From assembly GCA_036005185.1 (NCBI GenBank), contig DASYQS010000031.1, positions 88,523-152,522 of the forward strand: a DNA stretch of 64,000 nucleotides. The letters are read 5' to 3'. Of the stretch, positions 25,617 through 35,195 are shown one piece after another (the first letter of the stretch is position 1; every line of letters starts with the position of its first letter). The notes beneath the pieces are model-generated. The model was not told where the DNA came from, searched no databases, and saw nothing but the letters and a program-made list of their open reading frames with translations. This DNA comes from VBAU01 sp036005185 (GTDB lineage Bacteria; Bacteroidota; Bacteroidia; Chitinophagales; Chitinophagaceae). The translations under genes and the position numbers were made by a program.

Positions 25617-28310
25617 TCACCGGCTACTGTGAACTACATATCCTTTCAGTTCTTCATTAAACTCTTTTTGCTTTAAAAGCTCCTCAAGTGTTAGATGCAT
25701 TCGGTATCGCCAATAGTGTTTTGGGTTAGCCGGAACGTTTATTCTTTCTTCATTTGGGTTTTCACGGCGAATTTTTTCATTCATTCCCAATATATCCTGC
25801 AATTGAAAAATACTCCACATGGCAGGGCAATATAAATGCTGCAATACTACCGCTCGATTCACCCAAGCTTCGCAGAAATAAGGAGCCTCGCCAGGTTGCC
25901 CCAATATATTGTTATAAAAACGCTGTGTACGGCTGCGATCTTCCTCCCACCAGCCACGGATCGTGCTCATGTCATGAGTTGATGGAGTAACGACCGATAA
26001 ATACGGCGCATCATTAGGGTGAAAAAACTCTTTGCTTGTTTGTTTTGGCATCCGCTGGATCTCCAAGCTTAAAATCCCTAGCTGCTTCATAACATCCGGT
26101 ACACAATTGGGTACCATACCCAGATCCTCACCGCAGATAAGCATGTTGGTCGCCCTTTTTAAATAAGGGAGCTTGTGCATGGCTTCTTTTTTCCAAAAAT
26201 CATCCTGGCGGCGATAGAAATAATCAATATATAGGTCCTTAAGTTTTTGCTGTGTCTGCCAATCCAAATACTTAAAGGAAAAAGTATTTTCCATTCCAAA
26301 GCGAAAATGGAATTTTTCACCATCAGAATTTTCTTCTTCAAATAAGATCACATTTGAAATAAGATCAAATAAACCCTGCTTGATGCTTCTATTTTCTTCA
26401 GTATCGTCAAGACTGGCAAAATAATCCTGCACCTGGCGCTGTGTAGCAGTTCCCATTTCGAGCTCATACCCCCCAAACTCATTGGGCACTACGAATTCCC
26501 TTTTTATTCTTTCAGCATAGGCGCCGAATATTTGATTTATAATTTCATCATTGATATAGGGTTTACAATAACGGTAATAATCAAACCAAATTCCTTTTTC
26601 ACCAAATTCAGTGAGATTAACAGGTATAGCCGGAACAAAATATCCCATAATGCCTTCTATGGCATGCATGGGTATGCTCCATATCCGGAAAAAGCCAAGT
26701 ATATGATCAATGCGAAACGCATCAAAATAATTGCTCATTTGCTCAAATCTTCTGCGCCACCATGTAAAACCATCCTCCTGCATTCTCTTCCAGTTGTAAG
26801 TAGGAAATCCCCAATTTTGCCCTTTTACTGCAAAATCATCAGGCGGTGCGCCGGCTTGCATGCACATGCTATATAATTCAGGCTCTACCCAGGCGTCACA
26901 ACCATAACGATAAATGCCAATCGGTATATCCCCTTTCAACACTACTCCTTTTTTATGTGCATAGTCTGCCGCTTCCTTTAATTGAAGATGCAAGTGATAT
27001 TGGATGAAGTAATGCAAAGCGATCTCATTAAAAGTTTTTGAGCCAGGGGCTGATAATTTTTCTACATCCCGGGGGTCATATACTCCATTTGTTTTCCATT
27101 GCTCGAAATGCGAATCGCCATATTTATCGCGGAAATAACAGAAAACAGCATAGGGAACAAGCCAGTGCTTATTCTCTTCAAAAAAGGATTGATAACCCTC
27201 ACTTGAAAAACATTGCTTTCGTAATAGCTCATACAATTCTTTCAGCATGCCAAGCTTGAATTTTATGACTTCTTCATAGTCCACTTCAGCAAGCTCATTT
27301 AGCTGTTTTTGCTTTCTTTTTAATGTGCGAAGCTTATCAGCATGCTCCTTGCCGGCTACTTTATCAAGATTGATATAAAGAGGGTGCAATGCAAAAGCAG
27401 AAATGGCAGCATAAGGATACGAATCGGTCCAACTATGTGTAGCTATTGTGTCATTTACAGGAAGTATTTGTATCATCTTTAATCCTGTAGCCTTGGCCCA
27501 ATCAACAAGCAATTTCAGATCAACAAATTCTCCTACACCAAAATTATTTTTACTTCGTAAGCTGAATACAGGAATAGCAACCCCCGCACCCTTCCAAATG
27601 TTATTGGGAAAATGGGCAAAGCCATCATGTACAATGGTGATCTTCTTTTTTGCTGGCTCACCGTACAATAACCGGTTATTTCCATCTTCATATCGAAGGA
27701 ATTTTTTTTCTTTTACATTATAAATTCCATACTTATAAGCAAGTGGAAAATTTTCTTCAGAGAGATTTAATTTGATAATCCACCAATTTCCTTCTTTGCT
27801 CAATACTGAGACCTTTTCCGTTGACCAATTATTCAAAGCGTTTCCTGCTCCCGACAAGCAAAGCACTTCATTCTTTTGCAGCAGCGGCGCTTTTACTTTA
27901 AAAATGTGAGTGCCATTTTTTTCAGATTTTGCTTTTGTCTTGGTCACATTTTCCCTTAAGAATGTTTTTTGAAACGGAGCAGTAAAAAAAACATTTTCAT
28001 ATTCGCCCGCATGGTTCCAAGTATCAATAAACTGTAATTCATTAGTCCCATTTTTTGCAAGGTTTGCTGTGCGATCATTGCCAAATTCAGGTATTATTTC
28101 CCTATCCCCTGTTTTTAAAATGTATTTGTATTGAAGCTGATTTATTTTTTTTTGTTTCAATTCAATTGCCACTGTCCAAAACTGTTCATTAAGATATTCC
28201 ATCGTTAAGGCAGCCGAGAAGTCATCATCACCCAATTCATCAGTATTGCCGCTTACTGAAAGACTTTGCCCAAACTCTGTATGAAACCGCAAGTAAAACT
28301 GAACTTTCAT
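25617..28310 (-). CDS. malQ: 4-alpha-glucanotransferase with two N-terminal starch-binding domains
   Basis: The 897-residue GH77 enzyme disproportionates maltodextrins. Two CBM20-type domains come first (about 1-110 and 120-230, the first starting VQFYLRFHTEFGQSLSVSG), as in plant DPE2 and Bacteroidota enzymes. The GH77 barrel then shows VPVF/NNFGVGEF, the nucleophile region DAFRIDHILGFFRIW, the acid/base region LICGEDLGMVP and the third carboxylate in TPSTHDMSTIRGW. DPE2-like enzymes act on maltose and glycogen-type acceptors. The gene is convergent with the small lipoprotein and is preceded by a TTGTGTTT/AAACACAA hairpin (28353-28371). Confidence 0.93.
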   Translation of the reverse strand: MKVQFYLRFHTEFGQSLSVSGNTDELGDDDFSAALTMEYLNEQFWTVAIELKQKKINQLQYKYILKTGDREIIPEFGNDRTANLAKNGTNELQFIDTWNHAGEYENVFFTAPFQKTFLRENVTKTKAKSEKNGTHIFKVKAPLLQKNEVLCLSGAGNALNNWSTEKVSVLSKEGNWWIIKLNLSEENFPLAYKYGIYNVKEKKFLRYEDGNNRLLYGEPAKKKITIVHDGFAHFPNNIWKGAGVAIPVFSLRSKNNFGVGEFVDLKLLVDWAKATGLKMIQILPVNDTIATHSWTDSYPYAAISAFALHPLYINLDKVAGKEHADKLRTLKRKQKQLNELAEVDYEEVIKFKLGMLKELYELLRKQCFSSEGYQSFFEENKHWLVPYAVFCYFRDKYGDSHFEQWKTNGVYDPRDVEKLSAPGSKTFNEIALHYFIQYHLHLQLKEAADYAHKKGVVLKGDIPIGIYRYGCDAWVEPELYSMCMQAGAPPDDFAVKGQNWGFPTYNWKRMQEDGFTWWRRRFEQMSNYFDAFRIDHILGFFRIWSIPMHAIEGIMGYFVPAIPVNLTEFGEKGIWFDYYRYCKPYINDEIINQIFGAYAERIKREFVVPNEFGGYELEMGTATQRQVQDYFASLDDTEENRSIKQGLFDLISNVILFEEENSDGEKFHFRFGMENTFSFKYLDWQTQQKLKDLYIDYFYRRQDDFWKKEAMHKLPYLKRATNMLICGEDLGMVPNCVPDVMKQLGILSLEIQRMPKQTSKEFFHPNDAPYLSVVTPSTHDMSTIRGWWEEDRSRTQRFYNNILGQPGEAPYFCEAWVNRAVVLQHLYCPAMWSIFQLQDILGMNEKIRRENPNEERINVPANPKHYWRYRMHLTLEELLKQKEFNEELKGYVVHSSR

Positions 28311-28438
28311 TCGGAAGCAATTAAGAATTATAGTTGGTTATCAATGGAAAGGTTGTGTTTAAAAAACACAATAGGGAGCGAAAATAAAAAAAAGCCTCAT
28401 TGAATGTATTTTTATTTATCCTTGTTTAAAACAATTAT

Positions 28439-28978
28439 ATGCAACCGTTATATTTCCGATGGCGCAATTTGTTTTTGTTTTGCTTTGGGGTAGCTGTTGC
28501 CACGTCATTTATTATGCAATGGCTTTCAAATGATTTTTGGCTGGAAGATCAAAAATTCTCAATCCTTGGATTGGAATTGCTCTATTCAAAAAAAGAGGTG
28601 ATTACTGTGTTAACGCAAATAAAGCCACCGGCAAGAATGGCGCTAAATTATCAGCTTGTTTTTGATTTTGTTTTTATGGTAGGGGTTTATCCAGGTATAG
28701 CTAGCCTTTGTATGATGGTTAGAGAAAGGACAAAAAAACAGGCTTTTAAAAATGCTTTGTTTGCATTGGCGATGTTTCAACCTGTTGCCTGGGCATTTGA
28801 TATTACCGAAAATATTTTCCTGCTTAACTGGATGGAAAAACCTGAGATCGGGGATGAATTCGATACTTACCACAATATTGTTGCTGCAAAATGGCTGATC
28901 GCATTAGCAGGAGCTATTGCAGCAATAACGCTTCTAATCTTCAGAAAAAATACTAAAAGAAAGCCTGCGAAAATCTGA
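28439..28978 (+). CDS. Four-helix membrane protein, unknown
   Basis: The 179-residue protein is predicted to span the membrane four times (about 9-28, 70-92, 101-122 and 148-168), with a charged periplasmic or cytoplasmic loop EKPEIGDEFDTYHN between helices 3 and 4. Both ends are basic. No family is recognised with confidence. It is preceded directly by malQ on the other strand and followed by an AAATCTAAAATTT-type repeat (28976-29003) that is also found before lgt. Its job is unknown. Confidence 0.65.
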   Translation: MQPLYFRWRNLFLFCFGVAVATSFIMQWLSNDFWLEDQKFSILGLELLYSKKEVITVLTQIKPPARMALNYQLVFDFVFMVGVYPGIASLCMMVRERTKKQAFKNALFALAMFQPVAWAFDITENIFLLNWMEKPEIGDEFDTYHNIVAAKWLIALAGAIAAITLLIFRKNTKRKPAKI

Positions 28979-29016
28979 AATTTAAAATCTAAAATTTAAA
29001 ATTCCTTTTCCTCCCT

Positions 29017-29024
29017 TATTTTTG
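29017..29024 (+). promoter_or_regulatory. -7 box upstream of the 51-aa membrane protein
   Basis: TATTTTTG fits TAnnTTTG and lies 17 nt upstream of the ATG at 29042. An upstream TTTA may substitute for the -33 TTTG. Confidence 0.5.
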
Positions 29025-29041
29025 CCAAAACTTTTTAAAAC

Positions 29042-29197
29042 ATGCACCAAAAAAGAAAATATCGTGGCGCTGCATGGCTAGTATTTTTTATTTCAGCAGC
29101 AGCCCTCGCATTTGCTATCATTAGTCATTGGCCCTGGTTAACTCTAATTATTCCCTTTGTGACTACTTCATTTGTTTGGGCCATGGATATTATATAA
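29042..29197 (+). CDS. 51-residue membrane protein, unknown
   Basis: The ATG at 29042 opens a 51-codon frame ending TAA at 29195-29197. The protein starts MHQKRKYRGAAW, then has two hydrophobic helices separated by HWPW (about 12-28 and 33-48), which predicts a hairpin with both ends in the cytoplasm. Support for a real gene is the promoter box just upstream, the dense hydrophobic coding pattern, and the stem-loop terminator 45 bp downstream. No family is recognised. It is below the size usually kept by gene finders. Confidence 0.7.
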   Translation: MHQKRKYRGAAWLVFFISAAALAFAIISHWPWLTLIIPFVTTSFVWAMDII

Positions 29198-29241
29198 AGA
29201 TTAAAGCATGTAGGAATATAAATCTGAAATTCGTTAATTTA

Positions 29242-29283
29242 AAATCCCTTCCGGCTAATATTGCAGAAGGGATTTAATTTTTT
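29242..29283 (+). terminator. Terminator of the 51-aa membrane protein gene
   Basis: AAATCCCTT/AAGGGATTT forms a 9-bp stem followed by AATTTTTTT. The second half touches the end of the convergent gene at 29297. Confidence 0.75.
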
Positions 29284-29296
29284 TGAAACGAGCTAC

Positions 29297-29785
29297 TTAG
29301 ATCAAAATTGCAATAAGCACAATAGCTAGCCATACCAATAATCCGTATAATGACCAGCGTACTACATCTGAACCCACATCACCTGTCTCTTTCAGAATAA
29401 GGGCGATAATCACGCCTACGGGGCCTAAAATAAGACCCAACAAAAAGCCCAGTACATTCATTGTACCAACATCATCAAACTTTTTTTGAACATCAGCCAT
29501 AGTAACCACTTCTCCCCTCTTCAGCATCTTTTTTACTTTATGCTGAACCATTTTAAGTTGAACTTTTTGAATCAGGTTCAATTTTTTACCGGTTAGCTCT
29601 TGAAATTTTTGAGGGGTAAGAGTTAAAAACTGTTGAGCAGTTATTAACGAAAGTGGATTTGGATCTTTTATGGTGGTTGTGGCGGCAGGTTTTGTGATTA
29701 CGATTAAAGTTGTAAATGCGCTGGCAGTGTTAAAAGTTAACAAGGCAATAGTTCCAAGCAGGAGAGCATACATTTTGGGTTTCAT
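29297..29785 (-). CDS. Exported protein with C-terminal two-helix membrane hairpin, unknown
   Basis: This 162-residue protein has an N-terminal signal or TM helix (about 5-30, MYALLLGTIALLTFNTASAF), a basic middle region rich in Lys and Gln (TPQKFQELTGKKLNLIQKVQ and a KMLKRG turn), and a C-terminal pair of very hydrophobic helices (about 110-128 and 143-162) around GFLLGLILGPVGV. The Gly-rich hairpin resembles YqaE/Pmp3-like or DUF-type stress membrane proteins, which is suggestive only. It is monocistronic; a TAAATTTG box at 29825-29818 is its likely promoter. Confidence 0.65.
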   Translation of the reverse strand: MKPKMYALLLGTIALLTFNTASAFTTLIVITKPAATTTIKDPNPLSLITAQQFLTLTPQKFQELTGKKLNLIQKVQLKMVQHKVKKMLKRGEVVTMADVQKKFDDVGTMNVLGFLLGLILGPVGVIIALILKETGDVGSDVVRWSLYGLLVWLAIVLIAILI

Positions 29786-29817
29786 AAACTTTGGTTTTGT
29801 AAATAGTAAAATTTAGG

Positions 29818-29825
29818 CAAATTTA
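29818..29825 (-). promoter_or_regulatory. -7 box upstream of the 29.3 kb membrane protein
   Basis: TAAATTTG on the minus strand fits TAnnTTTG, 33 nt upstream of the start. A TTTG (29844-29841) lies 15 nt further upstream, shorter than the usual spacing. Confidence 0.4.
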
Positions 29826-29923
29826 AGTTGTAGAAAAATACAAACTCGTTTTAATAAAAATCTTCCTCTTTTTTGCACATTAAGTGCAAAACAATTTATC
29901 CCCAGCCAGCAGAAGAATAATAG

Positions 29924-32065
29924 CTAAAAAGCTTTCTTGGGCTCTGTTTGCGAAGAAAACCGCGGAGTGACCCTCATATTGTAAAAAATGAAAGAATAAA
30001 TATCCGCTGTCTCCTCCAATCCCTTCATGAGGTTGCTCGCTCCATGTCCAGATTTTGTTTGAATACGAATGACAACAGGATTAATTCCTTTGTATTTATC
30101 CTGTAATGTGGCAGCATATTTAAAAGAATGGGCAGGCACTACCCTATCATCATGATCTGCTGTAGTAATTAAAGTGGCCGGGTAATTCAATCCAGTTTTA
30201 ATATTATGAATTGGGGAATAAGCATATAAGTTCTTAAAGTCTGCAGCACTGTCACTGCTTCCGTATTCAGCGATCCAGTTCCAGCCAATGGTAAATTTTT
30301 GGAATCGCAGCATATCCATTACACCTACCTGCGGAATCGCCACTTTAAACAAATCAGGTCGTTGATTCATTACGGCTCCTACTAACAAACCGCCATTGGA
30401 ACCACCTTGGATTGCCAGATAATCTTTTGAAGTATATTTTTTATTGGTAAGATATTCAGCGGCGGCAATGAAATCATCAAAAACGTTTTGTTTATTAAAG
30501 CGCATTCCGGCCTGGTGCCATTCTTCTCCATATTCGCTTCCGCCCCGCAAGTTGGCCAATGCATATATTCCACCTTGCTCAAGCCATGTAATACGGGAAG
30601 CATTGAATGATGGAAGGCTTGATATTTGAAAACCACCATAACCGGTTAAGTAAGTGGGGTTTTTTCCATTTTTTTGAACGCCTTTTTTATGAACAATGAA
30701 CATCGGAATTTTTGTCCCGTCCTTGCTCGGATAAAACACTTGTTCGGTAGTGAAATCGTTAGGATTAAATTTTAGCTCAGGTTTACGAAAAAGAGATGAT
30801 TTGCCTGATGCAATTTCATATTTATAAATAGTAGGTGGAAAAGTAAAGGAAGTAAAAGAATAAAAGATAAACTTATCATCACGCCAGCCACCAAATCCAC
30901 CCGTGTTTCCAAGAGATGGCAATTGAATTTCTTTTTCCAGTTTGCCTGTATAATCGTAAACATACACATGGCTTGTAACATCTTTGAGATAGGATATAAA
31001 TATTTTTTTACCACCGGTGTTTACAAAATTCATGACTTCCGGTTTTTCAGGAATAATTATTTTCCAGTTTTCAGGCGCAGGATTAGCAGGATCTATCATC
31101 ACAAGCCGGTTATTTTTTGCCCCGTCATTTGTTCTGATGAAAAATTTTCCGTTATCATCTTCAATAAAACTGTAAAAGTAGTCAGTGATCTCCTTTATAA
31201 CTGGCTTAAAAGTTTTATTACCAGCTTTTGTATCCATATACCAAAGGGCGTTCCCATCTTTTCCTTTTCCCCTATCACTGATATTCAGAAAAACATATCG
31301 CTCATCTTCACTCGTAAAAGCGGTGTGGAAACGTTGCGGGTTAGCAGGATCTTCATAAATAAGTTTGTCTTGATCTTGCGACGTTCCAACTTTATGATAA
31401 TACACCTGATGGTTCTCATTCTTCGTTGATAATTCTTTACCCTTTTGGGGAGTGGGATAACGGCTATAATAAAATCCATCACCTTGCCAAGATGCTCCTG
31501 AAACTTTTATCCATGCAAGTGAATCGGGCAAATAGTGCAGGGTTTGCAGATCCATCACAAAAAATGTTCTCCAATCACTACCGCCTGTTGATTTACCTAC
31601 AACAGCATAGCGACCGCTTTTAGAAACAGAAAAAGTTGCCAGAGAAGTTGTGCCGTCGGTTGAAAATTTATTTGGATCAAGTACGAGCTCAGATTTTCCA
31701 TTCAAACCTTTTTGCCGGTATAGTACATTTTGATTTTGCAATCCATCATTTTTGTAATAATAAAAATATTCTTTAACGCGAAACGGAGTAGTGTATCTCG
31801 GATAATTAACTACTTCCTTTAACCTTGCAAGCCACTGTGCACGATATGGAATGTTAGAGAGATATTCGTTCGTTACAGCATTTTCTTGTTCTACCCATTG
31901 TTTAACCCCATCACTATTATCATCTTCCATCCACCGGTAAGGATCTTCCACTTTTACACCATTGTAATCATCTACTACAATTTCTTTTTTGGTATCAGGA
32001 TATTTTAACTGGGCTTGTATTGCAAAAGGAACTAGCCACAACAAGGCAAAAAGGAAGCGTTTCAT
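29924..32065 (-). CDS. Prolyl oligopeptidase, S9A family
   Basis: This 713-residue exported serine peptidase has a signal peptide (MKRFLFALLWLVPFAIQAQ) and a seven-bladed propeller followed by an alpha/beta hydrolase. The nucleophile is Ser 556 in GGSNGG, and the Asp and His follow in DDRVVPAHS and SGHGAS. The N-terminal region with DPYRWMEDDNSDGVKQWV is the family start. It cuts after proline in short peptides in the periplasm. Length is normal. The gene is monocistronic with about 250 bp of upstream sequence shared with pfkA. Confidence 0.95.
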   Translation of the reverse strand: MKRFLFALLWLVPFAIQAQLKYPDTKKEIVVDDYNGVKVEDPYRWMEDDNSDGVKQWVEQENAVTNEYLSNIPYRAQWLARLKEVVNYPRYTTPFRVKEYFYYYKNDGLQNQNVLYRQKGLNGKSELVLDPNKFSTDGTTSLATFSVSKSGRYAVVGKSTGGSDWRTFFVMDLQTLHYLPDSLAWIKVSGASWQGDGFYYSRYPTPQKGKELSTKNENHQVYYHKVGTSQDQDKLIYEDPANPQRFHTAFTSEDERYVFLNISDRGKGKDGNALWYMDTKAGNKTFKPVIKEITDYFYSFIEDDNGKFFIRTNDGAKNNRLVMIDPANPAPENWKIIIPEKPEVMNFVNTGGKKIFISYLKDVTSHVYVYDYTGKLEKEIQLPSLGNTGGFGGWRDDKFIFYSFTSFTFPPTIYKYEIASGKSSLFRKPELKFNPNDFTTEQVFYPSKDGTKIPMFIVHKKGVQKNGKNPTYLTGYGGFQISSLPSFNASRITWLEQGGIYALANLRGGSEYGEEWHQAGMRFNKQNVFDDFIAAAEYLTNKKYTSKDYLAIQGGSNGGLLVGAVMNQRPDLFKVAIPQVGVMDMLRFQKFTIGWNWIAEYGSSDSAADFKNLYAYSPIHNIKTGLNYPATLITTADHDDRVVPAHSFKYAATLQDKYKGINPVVIRIQTKSGHGASNLMKGLEETADIYSFIFYNMRVTPRFSSQTEPKKAF

Positions 32066-32314
32066 AATTCGTGATTTAGTAACTAAATTAAGAATTCAAG
32101 TTTGATGCTAATCAAATGTTGGGAAAAGCGAGTCAACAAAACTTGATCAGAATTAATTATGCTTTGACTGCATTTATCCTAACGACCGTTTTTGGTGTAT
32201 TGCGAACACTTTTCAGACAAAACCTTATTTTTGGTGGCTTTTTTAAAAAGGAATTAGATTTTTTGCTTGTTATATGGTACAACAGAAGATTGTTTAAATA
32301 AAACAGAATGAAAT

Positions 32315-33307
32315 TTGAAAAAAACTGAAAAAAAGGTAACAAAGATCGGTGTATTGACTTCAGGAGGAGATGCGCCAGGTATGAATGCGGCGATAAGGGC
32401 AGTGGTGCGTACGGGTGTCTATAATGGATTAGAAGTATATGGTATCATGCGGGGCTACCAGGGCCTCATTGAAGATGATATAATGAAATTGGAATCTCGC
32501 TCGGTGGCTAATACCATTCAGCGTGGCGGCACAATTTTGAAAACAGCACGCTGTAAAGAATTTTATGATTATGATGGCCGCAAAAAGGGGTACGAAAATT
32601 TGAAGAAAAGAGGAATTGATGCTCTCATTATAATTGGAGGCGATGGCTCTTTTCGTGGTGCAGTAAAATTTAGTCAAGAATTTAACATCCCTTGTATAGG
32701 CATTGCAGGCACTATTGATAAGGACATCTATGGAACCGACTTTACTATTGGCTTTGACACAGCCGTGAATACGGCCGTTGAGGCTATTGATAAAATACGG
32801 GACACGATGGATGCACACGACCGTATTTTTGTAATTGAAGTAATGGGCCGCGATGCCGGATATATTGCTTTACATAGTGGTATTGCTACCGGCGCTGAAA
32901 ATATTTTGATACCCGAGCGCAAAACTGATATTGACGCACTGGTAAAAAGCCTACAGGAAACAAAAAGAAGGAAAAAACTTGTCAATCTTATTGTAGTGGC
33001 CGAAGGAGAAAATTTTGGCGGGGCTGATGAAGTGCAGAAAAAAATATTAGAAGAGATACCCGGAGCAGAGATCAGAGTTTGCATCCTAGGACACATTCAG
33101 CGGGGCGGCTCGCCCTCATGTCTTGACAGGCTTATAGCCAGCCGGATGGGTTATCATGCAGTAGAATGCCTGATCGAAGGGCGTTATAATGTATTCGTCG
33201 GCATCATGAACAACAAAATGCACTACATGCCACTTGAAAATGCGGTAAAAACAAAAGGAAAAATTAGTGAAGAGTGGTTAAAGATTGTAAAGATATTGGC
33301 AAGCTAA
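32315..33307 (+). CDS. pfkA: ATP-dependent 6-phosphofructokinase (TTG start, possible frameshift)
   Basis: The 330-residue enzyme phosphorylates fructose 6-phosphate. ATP specificity is shown by GGDGS (about 108-112), with the substrate loop GTIDKDIYGT and the catalytic Asp, and AEGENFGG and RGGSPSCLDR further on. The only in-frame start is TTG at 32315. An ATG at 32308 is out of frame and stops after six codons (32308-32328) because of a run of seven A at 32318-32324; with six A the ATG would join the enzyme as MKFEKTEKKVTKIG. This is either a real TTG start, a slippage site or a one-base error. pyk follows after 307 bp. Confidence 0.92.
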   Translation: MKKTEKKVTKIGVLTSGGDAPGMNAAIRAVVRTGVYNGLEVYGIMRGYQGLIEDDIMKLESRSVANTIQRGGTILKTARCKEFYDYDGRKKGYENLKKRGIDALIIIGGDGSFRGAVKFSQEFNIPCIGIAGTIDKDIYGTDFTIGFDTAVNTAVEAIDKIRDTMDAHDRIFVIEVMGRDAGYIALHSGIATGAENILIPERKTDIDALVKSLQETKRRKKLVNLIVVAEGENFGGADEVQKKILEEIPGAEIRVCILGHIQRGGSPSCLDRLIASRMGYHAVECLIEGRYNVFVGIMNNKMHYMPLENAVKTKGKISEEWLKIVKILAS

Positions 33308-33614
33308 ACCCTCTGTTTCCCAAAAGGGTGACTTGGTTAAGCTTTTTATTAATGAATAGTTTTAGTTAGTTGAATGATTATGTAGCCAACAGATGAAATT
33401 TCCCTGCCTACCGACAGGCAGGTATTTAGCTTCTGTTGCAGTTTACCCTGAGCAATGTGATCCTGAGCTTGTCGAAGGATTGTCGAAGGGCACACTTCAA
33501 CTTTAAGAATCTTAATTAACAATAATTGAAAAATTCTAAAAAAATAAGAAACAACTTCAGCCACCAGGGCTGTGTGTTGGTCTCTCCCCCTTCGGGGGAG
33601 CCGGAGGGGGCTTT
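33308..33614. repeat. Repeat-rich spacer between pfkA and pyk
   Basis: No gene lies here. Three dispersed elements are visible: CCTGCCT-N6-AGGCAGG (33403-33422), the GCTTGTCGAAGGA-type element (33461-33479, partial second copy to 33490), and a CTCCCCC/GGGGGAG dyad followed by GGAGGGGG at 33581-33613. The last one ends immediately before the pyk ATG, so it can act as its ribosome-binding region. Confidence 0.65.
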
Positions 33615-35105
33615 ATGACAAGAAACTTAGAAAAGTACCTGTACAAGCAAATGGATAAGGAGGCGGGGATTGAACACACTTTTCATCGAACAAAAATTGT
33701 AGCTACTGTAGGTCCCGCCTGTGATACGTATGAAAAACTTCTTGAGCTGGTAAAAGCCGGTGTAAATGTTTTCCGGCTAAATTTCTCACATGGCACGCAT
33801 GAGGACAAGAAAAAAATAATTGAATTCATTCAGGAATTAAACCTGAAAGAGCCTTATAATATCGCTATCCTCGGCGACTTGCAAGGGCCTAAGCTTAGAG
33901 TGGGTGAAATTGAAAATGGGATAATAGAAATTAAACCGGGCGATGTGCTGACATTTACCAACGAAAAATTGGTGGGCACAAAAGACCGCATCTATGTTTC
34001 TTACCCCAACCTGCATAAGGATGTAAAGATCGGCAACACGATCATGATCGATGATGGAAAGCTGGAAGTGAAAGTAACCAAGATCTTAAAGAATAATGAT
34101 GTGCAGGTAATGGTAACACTCGGCGGCCCTCTTTCTTCCAAAAAAGGAATTAACCTTCCCGATACAAAAATTTCTTTGCCCGCACTCACAGAAAAAGATC
34201 TTGTTGACCTTGAGTTTGTTATTGAACAAAAATTGGATTGGGTAGCTCTTTCTTTTGTACGCACAGCAAAAGACATCATCATTCTTAGAAATAAATTGCA
34301 GGAAGCAAAAAGCAAAACCAAGGTCATTGCTAAAATCGAAAAGCCTGAAGCCTTGCAAAATATCAGGGATATAATTGTTGAGTCGGATGGGGTTATGATT
34401 GCCCGAGGCGATCTTGGAGTTGAACTGCCTGTTGAGCAAGTTCCTTTGATCCAAAAACAACTGATCCGTAAATGTCTTCACCGGGCAAAGCCAGTGATCG
34501 TGGCCACTCAGATGATGGAAAGCATGATTGAACGCACAAAACCAAACCGAAGCGAGATCACTGATGTGGCCAATGCCGTATTGGAAGGAGCTGATGCAGT
34601 TATGCTGAGCGGTGAAACAGCCACGGGCAAGCATCCTACGCTGGTAGTTGAAACCATGCGAAAAATAATCATGGAGGTAGAGCGAACTGATTATCGATAC
34701 AATCTTGAGGAGGTTTTGCAACCACAACCTCATTCGCCCTCCTTCCTCAGTGATGCCATTTGCTATAATGCATGCAATCTTGCAAAAGACTGTAATGCCG
34801 ATGCACTAATAGGAATGACGCAAAGCGGTTATACGGGATTTATGTTGAGCAGTTATCGCCCAAAAGCTCCGCTATATATTTTTACCAAAGAACGTTCTTT
34901 GGTAAACCAATTAAGTATTAGCTGGGGAGTAAGGGCGTTTTACTATGATGAGGAAGAGAGCCTTGATGATATTTTCCAAGATCAGATCGATATTCTCAAA
35001 GAAAGAGGCTTTTTAAAAATAGGCAATGTAGCAGTCAGCACCGGAAGCACTCCTGTTCATTTACATCTGCCTACAAATGTTTTGAAGATTACTAAGGTAG
35101 AATGA
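33615..35105 (+). CDS. pyk: Pyruvate kinase
   Basis: The 496-residue glycolytic enzyme makes pyruvate and ATP from PEP. It shows RTKIVATVGPA (about 25-35), NVFRLNFSHG (49-58), the catalytic Lys region KVIAKIEKPEAL and the ARGDLGVELP segment, with the allosteric C-terminal domain after about 360. The ATG at 33615 lies at the edge of the upstream repeat; the ATG at 33651 (MDKEAGIEH) is an alternative start that would drop 12 residues. The gene follows pfkA and the two glycolytic genes may be coordinated. Confidence 0.95.
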   Translation: MTRNLEKYLYKQMDKEAGIEHTFHRTKIVATVGPACDTYEKLLELVKAGVNVFRLNFSHGTHEDKKKIIEFIQELNLKEPYNIAILGDLQGPKLRVGEIENGIIEIKPGDVLTFTNEKLVGTKDRIYVSYPNLHKDVKIGNTIMIDDGKLEVKVTKILKNNDVQVMVTLGGPLSSKKGINLPDTKISLPALTEKDLVDLEFVIEQKLDWVALSFVRTAKDIIILRNKLQEAKSKTKVIAKIEKPEALQNIRDIIVESDGVMIARGDLGVELPVEQVPLIQKQLIRKCLHRAKPVIVATQMMESMIERTKPNRSEITDVANAVLEGADAVMLSGETATGKHPTLVVETMRKIIMEVERTDYRYNLEEVLQPQPHSPSFLSDAICYNACNLAKDCNADALIGMTQSGYTGFMLSSYRPKAPLYIFTKERSLVNQLSISWGVRAFYYDEEESLDDIFQDQIDILKERGFLKIGNVAVSTGSTPVHLHLPTNVLKITKVE

Positions 35106-35195
35106 CAGTTCCAAAGGTTCAATGAATTCAAAAAGTTAGGCTTTAAAGACTCATACAAAACTTCTTCAACATCTTAAACCTTTGAAACTTTTGAA

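Noticed and set aside
32116..32301. 61-codon frame upstream of pfkA
   Set aside because: Composition is that of AT-rich spacer; no RBS or homology visible, and it ends in the pfkA leader.
34086..34733. 215-codon minus frame inside pyk
   Set aside because: Antisense shadow of pyk; no signals for expression.
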